Source: Akkermansia muciniphila (lineage in GTDB: Bacteria; Verrucomicrobiota; Verrucomicrobiia; Verrucomicrobiales; Akkermansiaceae). Taken from it: DNA of 43,441 nucleotides. Position numbers and translations under genes: made by a program. The DNA is taken from the NCBI GenBank assembly GCA_945883695.1, contig CAMCYK010000021.1, positions 1 through 43,441 on the forward strand, given 5' to 3'. Shown here in pieces: positions 31,109 to 39,136 of this stretch. Position 1 is the stretch's first letter. Each line of letters starts with the position of its first letter. A model generated the notes under the pieces. That model saw only the letters and a list, made by a program, of their open reading frames with translations, was not told where the DNA came from and searched no databases.

Positions 31109-32335
31109 GTGTCCACCTCCCCGCTTCCCCGCACCGTTCCGACGGTTCTCGCGGGGCTGTTCGGGGTGTTCTTCCTGCTCGGGATGTCGCCCGGCTACTA
31201 CGTCCCGGCGCTTTCCAACATCCTCGCCGCGAAGGGCCTCGGCAGCGAGTGGGTGGCCCGGGCGTTCCTGGCCGGACCGATCGCCGCGCTGGTCTCGCCG
31301 CTGATCGTCGGCGCGCTGGCCGACAACCACTACGCCGCGCAGAAGCTCTTCGGGTGGATCGGCATGATCAGCGGCCTGCTGCTCGGCTCGGCCTTCTGGG
31401 CGCTCGACCACGGGCTCTCGCCGTGGTGGTTCATCGGGCTGCTGGCCGCCAGCTCGATCGTCGCCGCGCCGATGTGGGGAATGCTGACCAGCCTCTCGAT
31501 GGTCCACTTGAGGTCGAGCGAATCGGAATTCCCGATCGTCCGGCTCGGCGGGACGCTGGGCTGGATGGCGGCGGGTTACCTGACGAGTTTCGTGCTGATG
31601 GCCGACAACTCGCCGATGGCCGGCTATGCCGCGGCTTTCACGCGGCTGGCTGGCGGGATGGTCTCGTTTTTCCTGCCGCACACCCCGCCGGCCGGCAGCT
31701 CGCGCTCGCTGCGCACCTTGCTCGGGCTGGACGCCTTCCGCCTGCTGAAAGAGCGGGATCACCTGGTGTTCTTCTCGGTCACCACGCTGCTTTCGATCCC
31801 GCTGGCGGCCTTCTTCATGCACACGCCGCTGCACCTGCAAGCGCTGGGCAATCCCAAGGCCGCGGCGACCATGACGATCGGCCAGATCAGCGAAATCGGC
31901 GCGATGCTGGTGATGGCGGCGGTGATGGTCCGCTTCCGGGTGAAGACGGTGCTGATGGTGGCCTTGGTTCTGTCCACCCTGCGCTACGCGCTGTTCGCCG
32001 TGGCCGGCGGCACCGGCAGCAGTCATTGGCTGATCGCCGGGATCGCGCTACACGGCATGTGCTACACACTCTATTTCATCACCGGCCAGCTCTTCCTCGA
32101 CCGCCGGGTGGAGCCCGGGATGCGCTCCCAGGCGCAGGGCTTGCTGACCTTGGCCAGCAACGGCGTCGGATCGGTGGTGGGCACCCTGATCGCGCGGCAA
32201 CTCTACGACTTCACCGTCGGCGGCCACCACGGCGGCTGGTCGACTTACTGGGGTATCCAGGCCGCCTGCACCGCGCTCTGCGTGCCGGTGCTGGCGTTCT
32301 TCTATCACGGGGTGGCGGTGGCGAAGAAGGTCTGA
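31109..32335 (+). CDS. MFS transporter, nucleoside:H+ symporter-like
   Basis: 408 residues from the GTG at 31109. About twelve hydrophobic segments, beginning VPTVLAGLFGVFFLLGMSPG. The inter-domain pattern resembles the NupG/nucleoside-proton symporter branch of the major facilitator superfamily: VRLGGTLGWMAAGYLTSFV after helix 4, and the later LASNGVGSVVGTLIARQLYD. Substrate preference cannot be read from sequence. It follows the two-component pair with a 52-bp gap and may share its transcript. The heptamer array of opposite orientation starts 10 bp after its stop. Confidence 0.87.
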   Translation: MSTSPLPRTVPTVLAGLFGVFFLLGMSPGYYVPALSNILAAKGLGSEWVARAFLAGPIAALVSPLIVGALADNHYAAQKLFGWIGMISGLLLGSAFWALDHGLSPWWFIGLLAASSIVAAPMWGMLTSLSMVHLRSSESEFPIVRLGGTLGWMAAGYLTSFVLMADNSPMAGYAAAFTRLAGGMVSFFLPHTPPAGSSRSLRTLLGLDAFRLLKERDHLVFFSVTTLLSIPLAAFFMHTPLHLQALGNPKAAATMTIGQISEIGAMLVMAAVMVRFRVKTVLMVALVLSTLRYALFAVAGGTGSSHWLIAGIALHGMCYTLYFITGQLFLDRRVEPGMRSQAQGLLTLASNGVGSVVGTLIARQLYDFTVGGHHGGWSTYWGIQAACTALCVPVLAFFYHGVAVAKKV

Positions 32336-32344
32336 AGGGTGGAG

Positions 32345-32421
32345 AGTGCCGAGTGCCGAGTGCCGAGTGCCGAGTGCCGAGTGCCGAGTGCCGAGTGATC
32401 AGTGATCAGTGATCAGTGATC
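32345..32421. repeat. Heptamer array, orientation B (inverse of 28914-29021)
   Basis: Seven exact AGTGCCG units (32345-32393) followed by four AGTGATC units (32394-32421). This is the reverse complement of the orientation A array, in both unit types and order. It begins right after the MFS stop codon. Confidence 0.92.
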
Positions 32422-32514
32422 AGAAATCTGGAATTAGGGAAAGGCAGTCGGAAGGTCGGAAGGTTGGATCAATCGGGCCTCTCGGGGCCGTCCGGTTGGC
32501 CGCCGGAGGCTCTT

Positions 32515-32661
32515 GGACTGCTGCGATGATTCGCAGCTCTTGGAATGAAGGGTGGGTCGGGCAGTTCTGGCGCGACGCGGCGATCCCGGAGGGTCGGCTC
32601 GGTCCACGGGAGCGGCGGACCTCCCCCTGCACTCGAAAGCTGCGAATCATCGCAGCAGTCC
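32515..32661. repeat. Inverted-repeat element in the MFS/transpeptidase spacer
   Basis: Two perfect 24-bp arms (32515-32538 and 32638-32661), separated by 99 bp, with recognisable imperfect similarity extending outward. Each arm contains its own small hairpin (GCTGCGA-TGAT-TCGCAGC). The layout resembles a paired REP (BIME-like) or a small MITE. The gene-free stretch 32336-32741 otherwise contains only the heptamer array. Confidence 0.8.
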
Positions 32662-32741
32662 GAGAGCGGCTGCGCCGCGGACGCCGGAGATGCCGTGGAT
32701 CTCAACCTCACCGGATCCGATTCCCGCCGAACCCCGGCCCC

Positions 32742-33464
32742 TCACGGCAGCTTCCACGCCGCCTTCTTCGCCTGGTATTCCGCGTCCGGCAGCAGCACGT
32801 AAACCGGCTGCTTGCCCGGATCGACCCACGCGATCAACTCGCGCAGCTTGGTTTCCTCCATCGTGGTGCAGCCGGCGGTCGGTTTGGACCCGCCGCCGCG
32901 CCAGATGTGGAAGAAGATCGCGCTGCCGGCGCGCGGGGTGATCTTCGGCGCGGCGTTGTGGGCGATGAACATTTTCAGCGAGTGCGGGTAGTCGTCCTGC
33001 TTCATCTGCTGCTTTTTCTCCCAGGCGGTCGCCGGGTCGCGGTCGATGACGAGATGCTTGTTGTAACTCGGCGACGCCGGGTCCTCGACCCACAGGTCGC
33101 GGGGCGTCACCTGGCGGTAAGGCAGCTGCGGGTGCTTCTCGATTTTCGGGTGGATCCCCCACGCACCGCCGATCCGGAAAACCCCGGCGGGTGCCCGCAT
33201 GTCGCCTTCCTTTTTCACCTTCGCGCCGGGCGGCAGCGGATGCAGGCCGAGCCCCCAGATCAATCCGCTCTTGCCGAGCCGGCCTTCCCACGGCCCGCGG
33301 GTCTTGACCCACTTGCCGCCGCGCTTCTCATAGGCGTTGAGGGTCACCGTCGAGCTGTTCCAGCCCTGCGCGGTGCCGGTGACGCATTGCGAGGAATTCG
33401 CGGGCAGTTCGAAAGCCGCCAGCGGCAGGGCGAGGACGAGCAGCGGGATGAGCGTGCGGAGCAT
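32742..33464 (-). CDS. L,D-transpeptidase family protein (YkuD)
   Basis: 240 residues from the ATG at 33464. A signal peptide (MLRTLIPLLVLALPLAAFEL) sends it to the periplasm. The catalytic motif is seen in HIWRGGG, then SKPTAGCTTMEE, with the nucleophile Cys. An upstream histidine-containing segment (MFIAHNAAPKITPRAGSAIF) fits the fold. Family members cross-link peptidoglycan or attach proteins to it; the long insertion (AGVFRIGGAWGIHPKIEKHP) matches the ErfK-like subgroup that often annotates as murein-modifying. The spacer upstream contains two short palindromic GCAACTTTGCAAAGTTGC-like segments (near 33497 and 33580). Confidence 0.87.
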   Translation of the reverse strand: MLRTLIPLLVLALPLAAFELPANSSQCVTGTAQGWNSSTVTLNAYEKRGGKWVKTRGPWEGRLGKSGLIWGLGLHPLPPGAKVKKEGDMRAPAGVFRIGGAWGIHPKIEKHPQLPYRQVTPRDLWVEDPASPSYNKHLVIDRDPATAWEKKQQMKQDDYPHSLKMFIAHNAAPKITPRAGSAIFFHIWRGGGSKPTAGCTTMEETKLRELIAWVDPGKQPVYVLLPDAEYQAKKAAWKLP

Positions 33465-33598
33465 GGCGGGGAAGATGACGCGTTCGCGGATTATCGCAAC
33501 TTTGCAAAGTTGCGGACGGGGGCGGGGCGGAATGCTGCGGGAGGGTCGTATTCGCAAGAACGCAGCGCCGCCAGACGCGCGCAACTTGCAAAGTCGCG

Positions 33599-34600
33599 CT
33601 ACTTCACCTGCTGTTCCAGCACCCGGAAGGCGCCGCCGGCGCCGTGCTCGTCCATCACGGCCGCGTCGCCGGGGCCGGCGAAGAGTTCGAGGAAATCGCG
33701 CTGGGAAACCTGCCGGACGGTCTCCGCCCACGGCGACGACCAGCGTTCGAGGTCGGTGAAATTGACGTCCGCCGTGAGATCCTGCCGGCCGGGATTTTCA
33801 TAGATCCCGGGGCCCTCGATCCGCTGCTGCATCAGATAGGCGCGCAAGGTGCCGCGCGGCCGGCGGTGATAGAGGCGGGCGGCCTCCGCGCCGTAGTCGA
33901 TGGTTAACATCCGGCCCGCTTGCCATCGCGGAAGCCAGCCGTGGAGCCAGGCGCGATACGACTCCGCCACCTCGATCCGCTGGCCGGTGGCATGCGGGAT
34001 CTCGAACAGCGACGAGTCCGGCAGGTCGAGACCCGGCCGCCATTCCTCAGCGGGGCCGACGAACAACTCGCTCCAGCCGTCGGCCTCGCGGCGGAAGCGG
34101 CGGACCGGAAAGGCATCGGCGAACTCGTTCGAATAGAGGCAGGCCCTGCCGCCGCAGGCCGCCAGCGCCGCTTCGACCGAATCGTGCCAGCGCGCGCGCC
34201 GCCCCAGCAGCGCCGCCTGCTTGTCCCGCAAGGGTGCGGAGCGCTCGACCAGATGGACCCGCGTCCTGATCCGCCGCCACCACGGCAGGTGCCGGAGCAC
34301 CGCCTGCGCGAGCAGTCCCTCGCCCGGACCGAGTTCGATCAGGTCCCGGCAGCCGCTCGCTTGCATCGCCGTCGCGGCCCACGCCGCCACCGCCCGGCCG
34401 AGCGCCGGGGTCAGCATCGGGGTGGTCGTGAAATCCCCGCCGCGGCCGACGCCTCGGATCCGGCGCGCGTAGTAACCGCGCTCCGGATCATGCAGGGACC
34501 TCTCCATGAAACGGTCGAAGCGCAGGATTTCACCCGGAATCCAAGGCCAGTTAGAGGAAATCATCGGGCGCGGCTTGACGGGTTGCATCCGCTCTTTCAT
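33599..34600 (-). CDS. MidA/NDUFAF7-type SAM-dependent methyltransferase
   Basis: 333 residues from 34600, or 321 from the ATG at 34564 (MISSNWPW), which leaves more room to the divergent lipoprotein gene. Family hallmarks: FMERSLHDPERGYYARR, GDFTTTPMLTPALGRAVAAW, the SAM-binding LIELGPGEGLLAQAV, SNEFADAFPVRRF and TIDYGAEAARLYHRRP. The mitochondrial relatives methylate an arginine of a complex I subunit; the bacterial substrate is not established. Cytoplasmic. Confidence 0.88.
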   Translation of the reverse strand: MKERMQPVKPRPMISSNWPWIPGEILRFDRFMERSLHDPERGYYARRIRGVGRGGDFTTTPMLTPALGRAVAAWAATAMQASGCRDLIELGPGEGLLAQAVLRHLPWWRRIRTRVHLVERSAPLRDKQAALLGRRARWHDSVEAALAACGGRACLYSNEFADAFPVRRFRREADGWSELFVGPAEEWRPGLDLPDSSLFEIPHATGQRIEVAESYRAWLHGWLPRWQAGRMLTIDYGAEAARLYHRRPRGTLRAYLMQQRIEGPGIYENPGRQDLTADVNFTDLERWSSPWAETVRQVSQRDFLELFAGPGDAAVMDEHGAGGAFRVLEQQVK

Positions 34601-34611
34601 CTCTTGCAGTC

Positions 34612-35226
34612 ATGAAATGGATGGGCTTGGCGGGAACGATGATGGTGTTGCTGGCATCTTGCGAGCGCAAGGAGGAGCCGCAGGCCAGCAACGCGACGCC
34701 GCCCGCCGGCAAAGAGACGCCCGCGGGCGCCGGGGAGGCCGCCGAGGAGGAGGATGCCGGGAAGGTGAAGCCGGGCAAGACCTCCGAACGGCCGGTGGAG
34801 GTCAAGAAAAAGCCGCCCGTCGCCGAACCGGTCGCGGACAAACCGGGCTTCGTGAAAAGCCCCTTCAGCGGGAAAATCATCGACGTGCGCGGGATTCCCG
34901 CCGGCACCCTGGTGGCGGATCCGATGTTCCCGGCCGGGGACAAGAAGCACTTCCGCGTGCCCGAGCTTTCCCCGGAAGACCTGGAGGTCCTCGCCCGCGA
35001 ATCCGCGCCGGAAGGAAAGCCGGTCCCGGGCAAGCCGGGTTTCATCTTCAGCCCGTATGACAACAAGATCATCGACGCGACCGGCCTCCCGCCCGGCCAG
35101 GTGATCGTGGATCCGTCGGCGCCGCCCGACCAGGCCCGCTACATCAAGGTCCCCAGCGATCCCGCCAAGATCCTCGACCCGTCGATCCTGATCGATCCCG
35201 ACCCCAAGGCCAACGAGGAGCCTTGA
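34612..35226 (+). CDS. Lipoprotein with a duplicated 40-residue module
   Basis: 204 residues. A lipoprotein signal peptide ends in the lipobox LLASC, so it is lipid-anchored, in the inner or outer membrane. A charged spacer rich in Glu, Ala, Lys and Pro (about 20-75) leads to two repeats: KPGFVKSPFSGKIIDVRGIP followed by GTLVADPMFPAGDKKHF, and KPGFIFSPYDNKIIDATGLP followed by GQVIVDPSAPPDQARYI. Consensus: KPGF-x2-SP-x3-KIID-x2-G-x-P-x-G-x3-DP. The function is unknown. The repeat ends in DP-rich loops and may bind cell-wall or surface ligands. It is divergent from the methyltransferase. Confidence 0.82.
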   Translation: MKWMGLAGTMMVLLASCERKEEPQASNATPPAGKETPAGAGEAAEEEDAGKVKPGKTSERPVEVKKKPPVAEPVADKPGFVKSPFSGKIIDVRGIPAGTLVADPMFPAGDKKHFRVPELSPEDLEVLARESAPEGKPVPGKPGFIFSPYDNKIIDATGLPPGQVIVDPSAPPDQARYIKVPSDPAKILDPSILIDPDPKANEEP

Positions 35227-35235
35227 AGATCCCGC

Positions 35236-36396
35236 TCAGCGTCCGGCCATCAGTTCGGCGGTGATGCCCTTCAAGTATTCCGTCTCCGGCAGCGCCAGCA
35301 GCACCGGATGGTCGCCGCGCTGGCCGTGGTTCATGACGAGGCGCAGCGATTTCTTCGCATCGACCGCCGCATCCACCAGGTTCGCCTGGAACAGCTCGCG
35401 GCTGGCGTGGTGGGAGCAACAAAAGGTCGAAAGCAGCCCCCCCTTGTCGAGCAGCTTGAGCGAGCGCAGGTGGATCTCCTTGTAGCCGCGCATCGCGTCC
35501 ACCAGCGTCTTCTTGTTCCGGGTGAAGCTCGGCGGATCGAGGATGATCATGTCGTAGTCCGGCGTGCCGTGCTTGAGGAAATCGAAGACGTTGTGGGCGA
35601 TCACCTCGAGCTCCAGCCCGTTCAGCTCGGCATTGCGGCGGGCGGCGGCGCAGGCGCTTTCCGAGATGTCGACCGCCGTGACCTTGGCCGCGCCGGCCTT
35701 GGCGCAGGCCAGTGCGAAGCCGCCCTGGTTGGTGAAGCAGTCGAGCACCCGCTTGCCTGCCGCCATCCTGGCGACCTCGGCGTGCGACTGGAGCTGGTCG
35801 AGATAAAGGCCGGTCTTCTGGCCGTCGAGCAGGTCGATCTCGAACTGCAGGCCGTTCGCCTCGACGAGGAACGCGCCGGGATTCGTCCCGTGGAGCACGA
35901 TGATCTCCTGCTCGATTCCCTCCGCCTTCAACACCGGCGAGTCGTTGCGTAGGATGATCGTTTCCGGCGAGATCAGTTCTTTCAAGGCGGCGACGATCAG
36001 CTCGACCCGCTGCCGCATCGCCAGCGTCAGCGTCTGGACCACGACATGCGCGCCGTAGCGGTCGACGATCAGGCCGGGCATGCCGTCGGACTCGCTCCAC
36101 ACCAGGCGGGCCAGGGTTTCATCGAGCCCGAGGCGCTGGCGGTGCTCGATCGCCTGGCCGATCCGCCGGACGAAAAATTCCGCGTCGAGGTCCTGCTTGC
36201 GGCGCGAAAAGCGGCGGGCGACGATCTGCGACAGCGGGTTATAGATCGCGGTGCCGAGCGAGCGGTCTTGGAAATCCTTGAGCGTGATCACGTCGCCGGG
36301 CTGGGGATCGCCGAAGGTTTTCTTGACCTCCGTGGCATAGACCCATTCGTGGCCATGGAAGATGCGGGCGCGAGGAGCAATGATGAGACCGGCCAT
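35236..36396 (-). CDS. rlmI: RlmI-type 23S rRNA (cytosine-C5) methyltransferase
   Basis: 386 residues. The N-terminal PUA-like domain (RIFHGHEWVYATEV to about residue 75) binds RNA. The catalytic domain has the SAM motif RVLDCFTNQGGFALACAKAG, AVDISESACAAARRNAELNG, and the signature LDPPSFTRNKK, with Cys in FCCSHHA. This is the RlmI/YccW group, which makes 5-methylcytosine in 23S rRNA; the exact target base here is unproven. It is convergent with the lipoprotein gene (9 bp between stops). Confidence 0.92.
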   Translation of the reverse strand: MAGLIIAPRARIFHGHEWVYATEVKKTFGDPQPGDVITLKDFQDRSLGTAIYNPLSQIVARRFSRRKQDLDAEFFVRRIGQAIEHRQRLGLDETLARLVWSESDGMPGLIVDRYGAHVVVQTLTLAMRQRVELIVAALKELISPETIILRNDSPVLKAEGIEQEIIVLHGTNPGAFLVEANGLQFEIDLLDGQKTGLYLDQLQSHAEVARMAAGKRVLDCFTNQGGFALACAKAGAAKVTAVDISESACAAARRNAELNGLELEVIAHNVFDFLKHGTPDYDMIILDPPSFTRNKKTLVDAMRGYKEIHLRSLKLLDKGGLLSTFCCSHHASRELFQANLVDAAVDAKKSLRLVMNHGQRGDHPVLLALPETEYLKGITAELMAGR

Positions 36397-36467
36397 AAGT
36401 GGCGGAAAGCCATGAGCCGGGCGGCGGGCCGGGGCAAGCCCGGATCACGGAACGGGACTCGGAAGCG

Positions 36468-36611
36468 AACCGCAGATGAACAGGATGGACGCAGATGGAA
36501 GAGATGAAGAACCAGGCGGATCTCGTGAAACTTTGCTTTCGTCGCTGCCATCGGAATCCTGCATGCCGATCATCCTGCGTTGATCTGCGTTCATCCTGTT
36601 CATCTGTGGTT
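36468..36611. repeat. Inverted-repeat element with 29-bp arms
   Basis: The left arm (36468-36496) begins AACCGCAGATGAACAGGATG. The reverse complement of the right arm (36583-36611) differs from it at 2 of 29 positions. The interior (about 86 bp) also holds related words such as CATCCTGCGTTGATC. It fills the spacer between the rlmI start and the deoB stop. Similar CAGATGAACAGGATGAACGCAG words are familiar as dispersed intergenic repeats in several phyla. Confidence 0.85.
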
Positions 36612-36620
36612 GAAAATCCA

Positions 36621-37715
36621 TCAGTCCTCGAAATGCGCCGCCACCAGCCGCGCCACTTGCGTGAAATCGGCCGAGTCCACCGGCGGAACCGGCGCGTTCA
36701 CGGTCAGCAAGGGCACCTGCTCTCGGGTGTGATCGGTCCCGGTGTGGTAGGGGTCGTTGCCATGGTCCGCGGTGATCAGGATGAAATCGCCACCCACCTT
36801 CGGCAGGAAGCCGCCGAGCCAGCCATCGAACTCCCGCAAGCAGCGCGCATAGCCCGCCGGGTCGCGGCGGTGGCCGTAAAGCATGTCGAAATCGACCAGG
36901 TTCGCGAAGATCAAGTGCGGTTGCGCCCGCTGTTCCGCCCACAGTTTCTCGATCACCGCCATCCCGTCGGCGTTCGACTTTGTCGGATGCGACTCCGAAA
37001 TGCCCGAGCCGCAAAAGATGTCGGAAATCTTCCCCACACCGATGGTTGCCACCCCCGCCGCCTGCAAGCGGTTGAGCACCGTTTCCGGCGGCATCAGCGA
37101 GTAGTCGTGGCGGTTCGAGGTCCGCTTGAAATCCGCCGCGCGGTCGCCGGTGAAGGGCCGCGCGATCACCCGGCCGATGCGGATGCCGCGCCGGTCCAAC
37201 ACGTCGCGGGCCCGCTGGCAGAGTGCGTAAAGCCGCTTCAATCCATAGCGCTCCTCGTGCGCCGCGATCTGCAGCACCGAGTCCGCGCTGGTGTAGACGA
37301 TCGGCCAACCGCTGCGCAGGTGTTCTTCGCCGAGCTCGACCAGGATCGCCGTGCCCGACGCCGCCCTGTTGCCGAGAAAAGGCCCGCCGATCTCGTCAAG
37401 CAAATCCGGCGGAAACGATTCGAAGGTATCGAAGGGCTGCTCCAGCACGCTGCCCGCGAGTTCCCAATGTCCGGTCGTCGTGTCCTTGCCCGCCGAGGCC
37501 TCGCTCATCCGGGCGAAAGCGGCTCCCGGGAACAGCTCCGCCTTGCCGCGGCCGAGCAGCTCTAACAGGCCGAGGCGCGAAAGGTTCGGCAACTCCAATC
37601 CTTCCCTCTCGAAGAGATGCCCGAGCGTGTCCGCGCCCTCGTCGCCATAGGCCGCCGCATCCCTCGCGCAGCCGCATCCGACGGAATCCAACACGATCAC
37701 CATTGCCCGTTTCAC
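36621..37715 (-). CDS. deoB: Phosphopentomutase
   Basis: 364 residues from the GTG at 37715 (KRAMVIVLDSVGCG); an ATG at 37703 is the alternative. It interconverts ribose-1-phosphate and ribose-5-phosphate in nucleoside salvage. Alkaline-phosphatase-superfamily metal residues are in VIVLDSVGCG, DTLGH (catalytic Thr), SAGKDTTTGHWE, VDFDMLYGHRRDPAGY and ITADHGNDPYHTGTDH. The insertion domain KISDIFCGSGIS is also typical. The 3' end abuts the inverted-repeat element. Confidence 0.95.
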   Translation of the reverse strand: MKRAMVIVLDSVGCGCARDAAAYGDEGADTLGHLFEREGLELPNLSRLGLLELLGRGKAELFPGAAFARMSEASAGKDTTTGHWELAGSVLEQPFDTFESFPPDLLDEIGGPFLGNRAASGTAILVELGEEHLRSGWPIVYTSADSVLQIAAHEERYGLKRLYALCQRARDVLDRRGIRIGRVIARPFTGDRAADFKRTSNRHDYSLMPPETVLNRLQAAGVATIGVGKISDIFCGSGISESHPTKSNADGMAVIEKLWAEQRAQPHLIFANLVDFDMLYGHRRDPAGYARCLREFDGWLGGFLPKVGGDFILITADHGNDPYHTGTDHTREQVPLLTVNAPVPPVDSADFTQVARLVAAHFED

Positions 37716-37782
37716 CCGGCCACTCTCCGCGAAAAGCACGCAGCGGCCCAACCAAAATCACGGACTGGCGTAAGCCGGAGGG

Positions 37783-38190
37783 TCAGGAAGTTCCTCTCTT
37801 CGAGGCGAACTTCTTGAGCACGCCTTTCCATACGGCGAACAGCAGGACCACGAAAGCGGCACCGAGGATCCAGAGCTTCCGCCCGCTAACTCCCTCGTCC
37901 GATTCTGCGGCGGCATTCGTTCCCATCCCCCCGGCAGCATTTCTTGCGGTGAGGTCCCGCTTCGTCGCCTCGTCGGAGTCCTTGCGGTTCCGGTGCATCT
38001 TCGCGATCAACGATTCGAAGGGTGTGCGAAGTTTGATACCGGGAAGAGTTTCGGGAGGAAGGGCGTCATCAGACTTGTTGGCGAAGTACATGTCGGTTCG
38101 CTTTCCGGCGAGCTCCTCTTTCAAGTATTCCTGAAATGCTACGTTTTCTTTCGGAACAAGCTCCTTTGCCCGCAAAAGAAGATTCTTCAC
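37783..38190 (-). pseudogene. C-terminal part of a frameshifted membrane-anchored protein
   Basis: Reading in this frame from upstream of the first ATG gives VDRKNYFITVNAAHPRV, then KNLLLRAKELVPKENVAF, then EYLKEELAGKRTD. It continues to a C-terminal transmembrane helix (LWILGAAFVVLLFAVW) and a basic end (KKFASKR). It directly continues the reading frame of 38069-38911 if one base is removed from the run of eight C (G on the coding strand) at 38238-38245. Taken alone from its own ATG it would be a 135-residue protein without a signal peptide. The joined gene is a better reading: a signal- or tail-anchored protein of unknown function. Confidence 0.6.
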
Positions 38191-38911
38191 GCGGGGATGA
38201 GCTGCATTGACCGTGATAAAATAATTTTTCCGATCTACCCCCCCCTAATTGCCACCGTAATATCTCGTCTTCTATGTGTCCTCTGGAATACGCTGTGAGA
38301 TAATGGTCGAGAAAATCGAGATACTCTAAAGGGGGAAGTTCTTCCGCCGCATTTCCGACAACTCTTGCGGCAGAACGGATATTTCCGGCCTCGCTGGGGA
38401 CGTCGTCCAAATGATCAAGCAAATCTTTCCAGTTGTCCTTAACGTTTTCGATAATTAATTCCCGCCCACTGCCGGACGGATATAAATAGCCGTCTTCTCC
38501 AACGCTAGCCCGGCGAAAAGCTTCTTTAACTTCAGGGGGCAAGTCAAGCGAAGCGCTTGCGAGCAGATGGAAAAATAAAAAACTCAGAACACATGCAACT
38601 CGGCTTCGGAATACCAATCGTCGCGTGCGATCGGCGCCCTTGGAAAGCTCCTGCCAGTCAAGGCGTTGGTCGCCATCAGAATCGACCGCCCAGTCCGCGA
38701 AGATGCGAAAAAAGCCCTTTGAATTCGGGTCTGGTGGAGGTGGCGGCGTGGCGTTGACGGCATTGGCGACGCTGGTAACAATGTTCTGTGTGATCTCCGG
38801 GAGCGCGTCCAAGAAAGCGGTGACGAAGTCTTGATCCAAAGTGCCGAGGGGCAGTTGAGACTGCGGGGTGGGAGCGGGATGATGGAAGCGCGGGCTAATA
38901 ATGGAGAGCAT
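38069..38911 (-). pseudogene. N-terminal part of the frameshifted protein, with EF-hand-like loop
   Basis: 280 codons. Residues 60-95 contain an EF-hand-like calcium loop, DSDGDQRLDWQE. A hydrophobic segment (VACVLSFLFFHLLASASL, about 105-122) resembles a signal peptide that could start at a TTG near 38622 (MVFRSRVACVL), in which case the upstream EF-hand part would belong to a separate short gene. After the G8 tract (38238-38245) the frame turns into SEKLFYHGQCSSSPREES and ends at 38069 with a composition unlike the rest. Removing one G joins it to 37783-38190. The frameshift may be a sequencing error, phase variation or decay. No family was recognised. Confidence 0.55.
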
Positions 38912-39136
38912 GTAGTTCCCGTGGCGGCTTCCAATCGGAAAATGCGGCGGTCAGCCCTTGCGCGCGGATCCGGGCACATCGATGAAATGTCGCCCTCCGA
39001 TTTCCCGTTGAACCACGGCGGCTCCCCGGGGTGGGCAGGTCGGCGGCGCGCGGGGCTGCCCCGGACGGCTTTCTCCTTGGCGCGCGGGCCCGATCCCGGG
39101 ATCTTCCCCGTCATCCTTCCGGCCCGCCGGCGTTTC

